Below, piece by piece: positions 7,114-13,543 of a stretch of DNA of 27,796 bases. Under the pieces are notes generated by a model. The model made no database searches, was not told where the DNA came from, and was given only the letters and a program-made list of their open reading frames with translations. Numbering within the stretch: the stretch's first letter is position 1; the number at the start of each line of letters is the position of its first letter. The position numbers and the translations under genes were made by a program. The stretch comes from SIG578 sp045543635 (lineage in GTDB: Bacteria > Bacillota > Clostridia > Oscillospirales > Ruminococcaceae), in assembly GCA_045543635.1 (NCBI GenBank), contig JAZQMT010000093.1, positions 1 to 27,796 of the forward strand, given 5' to 3'.

Positions 7114-8496
7114 TTATCGCTCCTTGTAAGCCTCCGCTGTAGCGCAGGCGGGAAAATTATTTTGTGCCGAAATATCTTCGGTGAATTTTTTAAATAGCCA
7201 GAAAATGACAGCAAAGTTAATAATCGCAAGCTCAAGCAGCGAAAATATCCTGTATCCGAACAGATAAGCACAGTAACAACTGAAGCTTGTTAAAATGACA
7301 AGCGGTGGGATAAAAAGGCGCTTTCTGTGCAAAAGCATGTAAACCACCGTTAAAACCTCGGCAAGATAGAAATAACGCTCGTGCATCCGCGGCAAGAGAA
7401 AGGGGAGCAGCAGAGTAAAAAGATATGCCGCGTCAAATAACAGTTTATCTGTCAGAGCGCTGCGCTTAAGATAAAGGTAAACCCCAAACGCAAGAACTGC
7501 CGCGCCCGCTAAAAACAGCGCTGCGTTGCCAAAGGTCTCAAATTTTTCTTCGGGAAACAGCGCCCATAGGGTGGGGCAGTTTAGGGTGAGGGAGGGGTAG
7601 CTTGCAGTTTGGTCAAGGTAAATGGAAAAGGTATCATAAAAGCTTCTGCCGCAGATAAGGGCGGGTAATAGTGTTAAAGCAAAGGTCAGGGGAAAAAGAG
7701 GCAGATGTTTCAAAGCTATTTTATGCCGCAGCAGCAGGAATATGATGATAGGCAGTATAAAGATGGTCTGAATTTTAAAAGAAAAGGCAAGCGCAAAAAA
7801 TATTACTGAAGTACGCGGACGGTTGGATAGTGCAAAATACAGTGCCCATACACAGAGTGCAGCATAAATACCGTCACACTGTGCCCAGTAGGCAGAGTTC
7901 AGAAACACCGTTGGAATAAACAGCGCCGCCGTAAACGCCGCCAGCACAGTTCCGTCTCCTTCATGAAAACGCTTTACAAGTTTTACGATACCTGTTGTCA
8001 GAACAAAGTCAAATACTACCGAAAGCAACTTTATGAGATAAAGGTCATAAAGATTTGTGCGGGAAAAGCCAAATAAAAAGTAAAGATACGGCATATTATA
8101 GTCGCCGATGGGAGTGGTGATGGGCTCCAGAGCGGGAAGCTGACGCATTTGGCTAATCCAGCCACTTAAAAAGGCGTTGTAATCATTTGATTGCTCATTA
8201 AAAAAATAGAGCCTAAGTGCCAGTGCGGCAGCAGCAATGGCAAGCAGTGAAACAAACACCACATCTGAGCCGATACCAACGCAGTGGATAAAGAAAACGG
8301 CTGTTGCCACCAGAATAATAAGCGAAATTAAAAGGGTGCAGATCGCATCTGAGCTTGAGTATATTGATAGCTGTTTCATCGGTCCGAAAATAAAAAATGC
8401 AGTAAAGCATATGCAAACAGCTGCTGTAAAAATATATCGCAAATAATTTGTTGTGAGCCGAGCATCAGCACGGCGGATTTTCTCTGAATTTGACAT
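7114..8496 (-). CDS. GT-C-type polytopic membrane glycosyltransferase, Gpi18/mannosyltransferase-like
   Basis: A 460-residue integral membrane protein with roughly ten to twelve hydrophobic helices. The first outside loop holds an acidic motif (SNDYNAFL, residues 103-110, Asp105) followed by GDYNMPYLY at 131-139. A later loop reads NSAYWAQCDGIYAAL near 200-214. This combination, especially W-x-Q-x-D-x-x-Y, is characteristic of COG5542-like GT-C glycosyltransferases that use polyprenyl-phosphate sugars. The predicted role is transfer of a sugar to a cell-envelope acceptor at the membrane; donor and acceptor are unknown. It is the first gene of the minus operon, with AAAGGAG seven bases before ATG 8494-8496, and its stop lies two bases before the murD start. 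The link with murD suggests envelope biogenesis (inference). Confidence 0.75.
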   Translation of the reverse strand: MSNSEKIRRADARLTTNYLRYIFTAAVCICFTAFFIFGPMKQLSIYSSSDAICTLLISLIILVATAVFFIHCVGIGSDVVFVSLLAIAAAALALRLYFFNEQSNDYNAFLSGWISQMRQLPALEPITTPIGDYNMPYLYFLFGFSRTNLYDLYLIKLLSVVFDFVLTTGIVKLVKRFHEGDGTVLAAFTAALFIPTVFLNSAYWAQCDGIYAALCVWALYFALSNRPRTSVIFFALAFSFKIQTIFILPIIIFLLLRHKIALKHLPLFPLTFALTLLPALICGRSFYDTFSIYLDQTASYPSLTLNCPTLWALFPEEKFETFGNAALFLAGAAVLAFGVYLYLKRSALTDKLLFDAAYLFTLLLPFLLPRMHERYFYLAEVLTVVYMLLHRKRLFIPPLVILTSFSCYCAYLFGYRIFSLLELAIINFAVIFWLFKKFTEDISAQNNFPACATAEAYKER

Positions 8497-8544
8497 AAAA
8501 CTGCTCCTTTAAAACAATAATGGTCGGGGAAATGAAATCGCAAA

Positions 8545-8575
8545 CTGCTGTATCCGCTCAAAGCGGACACAGCAG
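8545..8575 (-). promoter_or_regulatory. Stable hairpin in the 5' leader of the minus-strand operon
   Basis: CTGCTGTATCCGCT (8545-8558) pairs with AGCGGACACAGCAG (8562-8575), a 14-bp arm. Its one mismatch on the plus strand (8552 A against 8568 C) becomes a G-U pair in the minus-strand RNA, so the structure is fully paired only in that transcript. It lies between the promoter and the first gene and is not followed by a clear U run. It could be an attenuator, a protein site or an mRNA-stabilising hairpin. Confidence 0.5.
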
Positions 8576-8618
8576 CAAAAAACGAATATATAAATATATG
8601 AAGGTTTTATCTGTCGAC

Positions 8619-8648
8619 ATTATAACATGCAAAATAAACCAAAGTCAA
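8619..8648 (-). promoter_or_regulatory. Sigma-A promoter of the minus-strand operon
   Basis: On the minus strand, TTGACT (8648-8643), an 18-base spacer and TATAAT (8624-8619), with an extended -10 TG at 8627-8626. Transcription would begin near 8612, giving a leader of about 115 bases before ATG 8496. The near-consensus elements suggest strong basal expression. Confidence 0.8.
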
Positions 8649-8850
8649 TTAAAATATAGTAAAATAAGGAAAAGAAAACTGTCTGTTTTATGTTGAAACA
8701 GAAAAAGCAGTATGGTATTATTATCTTGTACAAAGAAGAAGGCAAAATGATGTTGTTTTGTTGTGATATACGTAATTAGGCAAAATGCATAAAAACGAAA
8801 GAACTCTTTTGGCTTAACTGCTGAATGTGCTTTTTGTTTGGAGCAAAATA

Positions 8851-8877
8851 TTGACAAAAACGGTATTTTTCGATAAT
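8851..8877 (+). promoter_or_regulatory. Probable promoter of the CBM9-like gene
   Basis: TTGACA (8851-8856) is perfect; GATAAT (8872-8877) follows after a short 15-base spacer. An alternative -10, TATAAT at 8895-8900, has no good -35 at the right distance and would put the start very close to the gene. The short spacer may mean weak or activator-assisted transcription. Confidence 0.5.
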
Positions 8878-8916
8878 GTAAAATAGATTATCCGTATAAT
8901 AAATGAGGGATGTATG

Positions 8917-9540
8917 ATGTTAGGACATGAAGGAAGAAGCTATGTAATTGAGCAGGTCAAGGAGGGGTTTGATTGGGAGAATATCGCCAAAGCTCCCATT
9001 GACCGTTTTAGCTGGTGCTATGATTATAAACCCGAAACCTATGCACAAATCGTTTTTCTTGAAAACCGCGAGTTTGTTGTGCGTCTTACCTGTTTTGAGA
9101 AAAATCCAAAAGCGGTTTATAAAAATTTCGGTGATCCCGTGTGGCTTGACAGCTGTCTTGAATTTTTTGTTGCCTTTCATGCCGATGAGCCCATGAAATA
9201 TATGAACTGCGAAATGAATTCAGCCGGTGCTGCTCTTATGAATATCGGAACCTATGGGCAGGGAAAGAGGCAGGCTGTTGATGCGATCCTCGGTCATGTT
9301 CCGAAGTATAAGGCAGAGGTTTCGAAGGATCGATGGTCTGTTGAACTTCACCTTATGGTAGAGGACATTAAAAAGCTGTTTGGTGATATTGCGTTTAAAA
9401 AAGGCTATAAATTTACAGGGAATATGTTTAAATGCGGGGATGAAACCGAGTTTGAGCATTACGGGATGTGGAGCCGCGCGATCTCAATATTTCCGCAGTT
9501 CCATAAACCGGAATATTTCGGCGAACTAATTATCGGGTAG
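8917..9540 (+). CDS. Cytosolic carbohydrate-binding family 9-like (CBM9_2/DOMON-like) protein
   Basis: A protein of 207-208 residues that looks like a stand-alone CBM9-like domain. Features typical of that group are aromatic-rich beta strands, VWLDSCLEFFVAF in the first half, YMNCEMNSAGAALMNIG in the middle, and the end GMWSRAISIFPQFHKPEYFGEL. Family members bind sugars through such an aromatic face. There is no signal peptide or membrane helix, so the protein should stay in the cytoplasm, which is unusual for a carbohydrate-binding module. Two ATGs lie in tandem (8914 and 8917). GAGGGA at 8905-8910 is too close to the first and suits 8917. It is probably monocistronic, followed by a separate promoter at 9659; no convincing terminator is seen at its end. 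Confidence 0.75.
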   Translation: MLGHEGRSYVIEQVKEGFDWENIAKAPIDRFSWCYDYKPETYAQIVFLENREFVVRLTCFEKNPKAVYKNFGDPVWLDSCLEFFVAFHADEPMKYMNCEMNSAGAALMNIGTYGQGKRQAVDAILGHVPKYKAEVSKDRWSVELHLMVEDIKKLFGDIAFKKGYKFTGNMFKCGDETEFEHYGMWSRAISIFPQFHKPEYFGELIIG

Positions 9541-9658
9541 TTGTCTGAAAAATTTAAATATTAAACCTTGTGCATACAAAGGCTTTTGTGCAGAGTTTCA
9601 AAAAAACAGGGCTAATCTTGTTACATTTTAACAAAAAACAAAAAGCTTGCAATTTTTC

Positions 9659-9687
9659 TTGAAAAACGAAAAGGTTTATGCTATGAT
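9659..9687 (+). promoter_or_regulatory. Sigma-A promoter of the D-E-P lipoprotein gene
   Basis: TTGAAA (9659-9664), 17-base spacer, TATGAT (9682-9687) with an extended -10 TG at 9679-9680. Just upstream lie an AT-rich inverted repeat (TTGTTA 9618-9623 with TAACAA 9629-9634) and two TTGTGCA words (9568-9574, 9586-9592), which are candidate regulator sites. Confidence 0.7.
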
Positions 9688-9758
9688 ATTAATAAGTGGA
9701 ATGCTCTGATTTTGCATTTTAATTGTACAAAACAGTTTTTAATAAAGGAGAATGGAAA

Positions 9759-11120
9759 ATGTGTAAAAAGATTTTAGCAATTGTTCTTGCGGCAATGATG
9801 CTGCTTGCTTTTGCAACCGGCTGTAAGCCTAAGGAGAAGGAAAAGAATTCTTCTAAGAAAAAACCTACCAGCTCCACCGAGAGTATAGTCTCTATGGTTG
9901 ATGATGTATCTTCCACCACCGTGGCAGAGGTTGAGAGCGAGCCGGAGGACGAAAGTTATGTAGATTATGTAAGTGAGCCTTCTAATGAGCAAGAAGAAAG
10001 CTCCAGCAAATCTTATAAGTGGACGCTTCAGACTAAATCTGCTTTCTTCCGTGATACCAGTGAGGCTAAGGAGTCTGTCACCGTCAGCTCCGGTATCAAA
10101 CAGTACAAAAATCCCGGTACATATATGCTCATGGCATTCCAGTGCCGTATGGAGTATTGTTTATCCAATGGTACTGATTTTGCAAGCCGTGAAAGAGAGT
10201 ATGCTGATGTTGTAAGAGCGAATCTTTTTAATAGCTATATTGTAACCACCGGTCAGTATCTCCTCACTGAGCTTAAATATATCAAAGAGGCGGGAGCTTC
10301 ATTCTGGCTGGGTATGGGTTCATGGCATTCAAAGAACAAATCGATTGAGGAATATACAGAAAACCTTCGCTATTGGATCGATATTATCGATAAGGAAGGA
10401 TGCCTTGATCTTCTCAATGGATTTACCTTTGATGAACCTATTTGGCACGGTCAGTCTAATGCTGACTTCCTAAAGCAGACTGAGGTTCACTACAAAGTCT
10501 TCGGTCTCAGAAACTTCCCTGTTTTGGCAACCGGTGAGTTCTCCGGTGAGGAAGGTAACGATATTGGTATCGGTGCTGAGGATATGGATCAGATGACCAG
10601 AGCGGGTGCAAAATATGTCACCGACATCGCGTTTGACTCCTATCGTGTTGACGTTCGTGATGGCGCTCCCAACAATAACAGATACCAAGCTTGGACCGAA
10701 CTGCTGAAGAGACCTGTTAAAAACGGCAGAGATTATTACACTGCATACAAAGAGTATCTGCTTGAATACATCGGTCACCCGGTTAATTTCTACTATTACC
10801 CCAACGCTTGCTTGTTCAACCTTGTTGGCGGTCTGAATGGTCAGAAATATGCCGATGAAGATTACTGCTATGCTCAGCTTGAATTTATGGCTGAGGATGT
10901 TCTCAAGTATGAGTATGGCGGAGGTCTCGTTATCTTTAACTACAATAACAACGGAAGCTATCTCGGTCTGCGTAACTTCTTGGATATCAAGGATGAGAAT
11001 GGTCAAAATGTTTACTATACTGATAGTGAGAAATGGGCAAATTATACTCAGCTCTGTAAGGATATTCGTAAGAAGTTTGATTCGGTTAAACAAACCCGCG
11101 TTTATGTCGAACCGAAATAA
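9759..11120 (+). CDS. Lipoprotein with a putative TIM-barrel, glycosidase-like domain (D-E-P family, exported member)
   Basis: A surface lipoprotein of 453 residues. Residues 1-22 are a lipoprotein signal peptide (MCKKILAIVL..., lipobox A-T-G-C, lipidated Cys22), followed by a Lys/Ser/Glu-rich linker to about residue 88. The rest is one domain without a name I recognise. It has GFTFDEP at 221-227 (Asp225-Glu226), VNFYYYPNAC at 342-351, and KYADEDYC at 363-370. The same three motifs, in the same order, occur in the next two genes, so the three are paralogues. An acid pair followed by Pro at the end of a beta strand recalls the acid/base of clan-A glycoside hydrolases, so a surface glycan-cleaving or glycan-binding role is suggested, not shown. 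ATG 9759 is chosen over an upstream frame start at 9723 because AAAGGAG lies at 9744-9750. It has its own promoter and terminator. Confidence 0.75.
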   Translation: MCKKILAIVLAAMMLLAFATGCKPKEKEKNSSKKKPTSSTESIVSMVDDVSSTTVAEVESEPEDESYVDYVSEPSNEQEESSSKSYKWTLQTKSAFFRDTSEAKESVTVSSGIKQYKNPGTYMLMAFQCRMEYCLSNGTDFASREREYADVVRANLFNSYIVTTGQYLLTELKYIKEAGASFWLGMGSWHSKNKSIEEYTENLRYWIDIIDKEGCLDLLNGFTFDEPIWHGQSNADFLKQTEVHYKVFGLRNFPVLATGEFSGEEGNDIGIGAEDMDQMTRAGAKYVTDIAFDSYRVDVRDGAPNNNRYQAWTELLKRPVKNGRDYYTAYKEYLLEYIGHPVNFYYYPNACLFNLVGGLNGQKYADEDYCYAQLEFMAEDVLKYEYGGGLVIFNYNNNGSYLGLRNFLDIKDENGQNVYYTDSEKWANYTQLCKDIRKKFDSVKQTRVYVEPK

Positions 11121-11133
11121 TGATAATAATGTC

Positions 11134-11168
11134 AAAAAGCCGCAACACAAAAGTGTAGCGGCTTTTTC
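11134..11168 (+). terminator. Intrinsic terminator after the D-E-P lipoprotein gene
   Basis: AAAAAGCCGC (11134-11143) pairs with GCGGCTTTTT (11158-11167). An inner ACAC/GTGT stem (11145-11148, 11153-11156) encloses a short A loop. The stem runs into a T run. The A-run on the left side means it could also work on the minus strand. Confidence 0.9.
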
Positions 11169-11333
11169 TTGCTTTGAAAAACGCTTGCGTGCGGTTGCAA
11201 TATAATAGTAAATTTTCAATGAGAACAATGAATTCGGCAGAAATGACAATACATCGGGAATGATTTTGGGCACATAGCTGAAAAAATATGATAATTTCTA
11301 AAAATGGGTTGCAAAAGAAAGAGGGGTTATTTA

Positions 11334-11355
11334 TACTTTGGTTAAAGCCAAAGTA
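11334..11355 (+). promoter_or_regulatory. Perfect 8-bp inverted repeat, candidate operator
   Basis: TACTTTGG (11334-11341), spacer TTAAAG, CCAAAGTA (11348-11355). It lies where the -35 region of the downstream promoter should be, and no good -35 hexamer is present, which fits an activator or repressor site. Confidence 0.5.
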
Positions 11356-11376
11356 AGCCTAAAAGCTATACTATTG

Positions 11377-11382
11377 TATAAT
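11377..11382 (+). promoter_or_regulatory. -10 element (TATAAT) of the cytosolic D-E-P pair
   Basis: A perfect TATAAT lies 42 bases before ATG 11424, giving a leader of about 35 bases with AAAGGAG. The sequence 17 bases upstream (TAAGCC) does not match a -35, suggesting activator dependence through the inverted repeat next to it. Confidence 0.5.
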
Positions 11383-11423
11383 AGGTGCAAAAACAATTTG
11401 GTGTATTTAAAGGAGAAATAGTT

Positions 11424-12341
11424 ATGGAAAACACGACCGAAATCATCACAAACAAGCAGTATCACGATAAGCTCGCCATGATTCTGGACGGTCTTGATCC
11501 CCGCTACTGTCACAAGTATGAGTTTTTAAAGGCAGCAGAGATTGGAGTTAACTGCGGTTATTGTGCCATTCAGCAGCATGGAACCGTAACAGTTGCAAGT
11601 GCTGCTAAGCGTGCAAGAGAAACCGGTGAGCCGGTTTGGGTTATTGCGCCTTATTTCAAAAGATGCAATCAGACTATTGAGCAGTATATGAATGCTTTTG
11701 CAAAAAGAATGGATACACTTAAAAATCATTATCAGGTTTGGGATACCATTGTCGGCTTTTATTGGGAGCAACCTCTCGCTGTTGACGGATTTACAAGTGA
11801 GGATCTTCTTGAGATGACTAAAGCCGTTTCTGAGGCTTTTGAAAAACGCATTTTTGTTACATTCTCGAAAGAGGAAGTTGCAGGAAAGGCATTTAAAAAA
11901 GAGGATACCAAGTATATCACCGATGCGCTGGTAAAATGCAATCAATATGATTTCCGTAAACCTCTTGATGAGGAAATTTACGGAAAAACCTTCACAAGTG
12001 CTGAGGACATCTATCGCTATTATACAGAGGAAATGAGAGAGCTCATGGCTGATGCTGATAATCTTCGTGTTTGGTATTATCCCTGTGCAGCCATTCGCCC
12101 TGTTAGTGAGTGCGGCGCTGTAAGTGATGAGGATTTCTGCATTGCCAGCCTCCAAGGCTTTAAAAAGCTTTTGCTTGAGGAGAAAAAACCCGGTGGACTT
12201 TATGTTGATGGCTTTAAAAGCTATATTGACCGCGATAAGCTCGACTGGCATTTGGATGCAGAAAATCCTAATCGTTGGAATAAATATATCGAGGTTGCTA
12301 AAAAGGTTTGTGACGAACTTAAGGCAATCGACGTTAAATAA
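11424..12341 (+). CDS. Cytosolic D-E-P family protein, member with E-Q-P in place of D-E-P
   Basis: A 305-residue protein without signal peptide or membrane helix. It shares motif order with the lipoprotein upstream and is close to the following gene: VWDTIVGFYWEQP at 105-117, EAFEKRIFVTFSKEEVAG at 137-154, VWYYPCAAI at 216-224, SDEDFC at 234-239 and KKPGGLYVDGF at 254-264. The motif that is D-E-P in both relatives is Glu115-Gln116-Pro117 here, so the presumed key glutamate is replaced by glutamine. If that residue is catalytic the protein may be an inactive partner or a binding protein. ATG 11424 has AAAGGAG eight bases upstream; the frame is open a further 13 codons upstream but without a ribosome site. 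The gap to the next gene is 17 bases, so the two form one operon. I do not recognise a named family. Confidence 0.7.
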   Translation: MENTTEIITNKQYHDKLAMILDGLDPRYCHKYEFLKAAEIGVNCGYCAIQQHGTVTVASAAKRARETGEPVWVIAPYFKRCNQTIEQYMNAFAKRMDTLKNHYQVWDTIVGFYWEQPLAVDGFTSEDLLEMTKAVSEAFEKRIFVTFSKEEVAGKAFKKEDTKYITDALVKCNQYDFRKPLDEEIYGKTFTSAEDIYRYYTEEMRELMADADNLRVWYYPCAAIRPVSECGAVSDEDFCIASLQGFKKLLLEEKKPGGLYVDGFKSYIDRDKLDWHLDAENPNRWNKYIEVAKKVCDELKAIDVK

Positions 12342-12358
12342 TAGGGAGGCTGTTACTC

Positions 12359-13300
12359 ATGGAAAACACGAAACAGGCATTTCACAACAATCTTTCTGTA
12401 GCTCTTTATCATATGGATCCCTTCTGGTGCACACATAAGGAATTTGATAATATCCTGACCAAAGGATATGTAAACGCCCTGCGTCTTACAATGGATAATT
12501 ACGATACCGCCCACTACGGATGTAAAAAGGCGCTTGAGCTCGGTTATCCCGTTTGGCTGGTTCCTCCCATCTACCTGCCTACACAGGAACCTATCACCGA
12601 ATATATCAAAAGCTTTGAAAAATTTGTAAATAAACTTAAAGAGGACGGCGTTTGGGATGCTGTTGTCGGATTTCAGTGGGATGAACCCCTTCTGAGAAGA
12701 GGTCACACCAATGAGGCACTTTATACTATGACCAAAGCAGTTTCCGAAACCTTTGGTAAGCGCATTTTTACCAACTTCTCGCTTTATGAAATCGCAGGAA
12801 AACGCGGAAATGACGGTGACCCCGATTTCCAATGGCTGCTCCGAAAAGACTGTTCTAAATATATTACCGATGCCGGCTTTGACCTCTACGGTTGGGATTT
12901 CCGCCCTGAAGCACAGGAGAGACTGCAGCCCGCTTTGCAAAATCGAGGAAAACAGCATGGTGTTGAACTGAAATCCACCGAGGACCTCTATCAATTTTAC
13001 ACCGACCTTACGTTAAGCCTTATTGAAGATAGTGATAGGGTTCGTTTTTGGTATTATCCCTGTGCTTATATCTGTAATCTCGGCGGTGGCAGGAAATCAG
13101 ATGAGGATTACTGCGTTGCACACCTCGAAGGCTTTAAAAAGCTGCTCCTTAAACAGAAAAACCCCGGTGGAATTATTCTCTATACATATAAAAATTCTAT
13201 CGATGAGTTTATTCACCCCGACCATCCTGAGCGCTGGACAAAATATGATGAGGCACTTCGCAAGACCTGCGCGGAGCTCAATGCCATCGAAATGAAATAA
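12359..13300 (+). CDS. Cytosolic D-E-P family protein with intact motif
   Basis: A 313-residue soluble protein, paralogue of the preceding gene; both begin MENT. Shared motifs are VWDAVVGFQWDEPLL at 98-112 (Asp108-Glu109-Pro110), ETFGKRIFTNFSLYEIAG at 130-147, YITDAGFDLYGWDFR at 168-182, FWYYPCAYI at 230-238, SDEDYC at 247-252 and KNPGGIILYTY at 267-277. The alternation of hydrophobic strands and helices and the acidic strand-end motif suggest a TIM barrel similar to glycoside hydrolases. Cytosolic location would fit breakdown of imported oligosaccharides. GGGAGG lies nine bases before the ATG. No terminator with a U run follows, and a new promoter begins 50 bases downstream. Confidence 0.7.
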   Translation: MENTKQAFHNNLSVALYHMDPFWCTHKEFDNILTKGYVNALRLTMDNYDTAHYGCKKALELGYPVWLVPPIYLPTQEPITEYIKSFEKFVNKLKEDGVWDAVVGFQWDEPLLRRGHTNEALYTMTKAVSETFGKRIFTNFSLYEIAGKRGNDGDPDFQWLLRKDCSKYITDAGFDLYGWDFRPEAQERLQPALQNRGKQHGVELKSTEDLYQFYTDLTLSLIEDSDRVRFWYYPCAYICNLGGGRKSDEDYCVAHLEGFKKLLLKQKNPGGIILYTYKNSIDEFIHPDHPERWTKYDEALRKTCAELNAIEMK

Positions 13301-13351
13301 CATAGGGAAACTCTTTCCACCTGTCTCCGTTAAAAATATTTCATAAAAATG

Positions 13352-13380
13352 TTGACTATTTTATAAAATTATTGTATAAT
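13352..13380 (+). promoter_or_regulatory. Sigma-A promoter of the lipoprotein SBP gene
   Basis: TTGACT (13352-13357), exact 17-base spacer, TATAAT (13375-13380). Predicted start near 13387, giving a leader of about 155 bases. Confidence 0.85.
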
Positions 13381-13390
13381 ACAATTGTAT
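13379..13390. promoter_or_regulatory. 12-bp palindrome over the transcription start, candidate operator
   Basis: ATACAATTGTAT is a perfect palindrome that overlaps the end of the -10 box and the predicted start site, a position typical for a repressor site. AT-rich composition makes chance occurrence possible. Confidence 0.4.
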
Positions 13391-13543
13391 ATGGGATTGT
13401 GCGTAAAATGGCCGATTTTGTTGGTATACATAGACAAAACGGTGGTCGCAAAATTGTTGCTGTTGCACAAACGATCCTGTATGTAATATATTTTTGCGGA
13501 AATATATTAAATAAAACAAGTTTGAAAAAAGGAGAAAAAGAGT

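Larger units (their letters stand above)
8497..8916. other. Divergent intergenic region (about 420 bases)
   Basis: This region separates the minus-strand operon from the plus-strand carbohydrate region. It holds the minus-strand promoter (8619-8648), a hairpin in the minus leader (8545-8575) and a weaker plus-strand promoter (8851-8877). Bases 8650-8850 are AT-rich. A 70-residue minus frame there has no ribosome site and biased residue content (F, H, T), so I do not call it a gene. I see no known riboswitch or tRNA. Confidence 0.7.
11169..11423. other. Intergenic region before the cytosolic D-E-P pair
   Basis: About 255 bases between the terminator and the next start. It contains an isolated TATAAT at 11201-11206 without a good -35 and, nearer the gene, an inverted repeat (11334-11355) and a -10 element (11377-11382). 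No ORF with a ribosome site is seen in the rest. Confidence 0.6.

Noticed and set aside
8645..8857. 70-codon minus-strand frame in the divergent spacer
   Set aside because: It runs into the minus-strand promoter, has no Shine-Dalgarno sequence and shows biased AT-rich composition.
9566..9592. Terminator after the CBM9-like gene
   Set aside because: Only a weak imperfect stem (CCTTGT/ACAAAGG) and no clean T run.
11174..11206. Promoter TTGAAA...TATAAT after the lipoprotein terminator
   Set aside because: The spacer would be 21 bases, too long for sigma-A; the isolated TATAAT may be chance in AT-rich DNA.
10470..11273. 267-codon minus-strand frame opposite the D-E-P lipoprotein
   Set aside because: Shadow of the lipoprotein gene; it crosses the terminator and has no plausible start signal.
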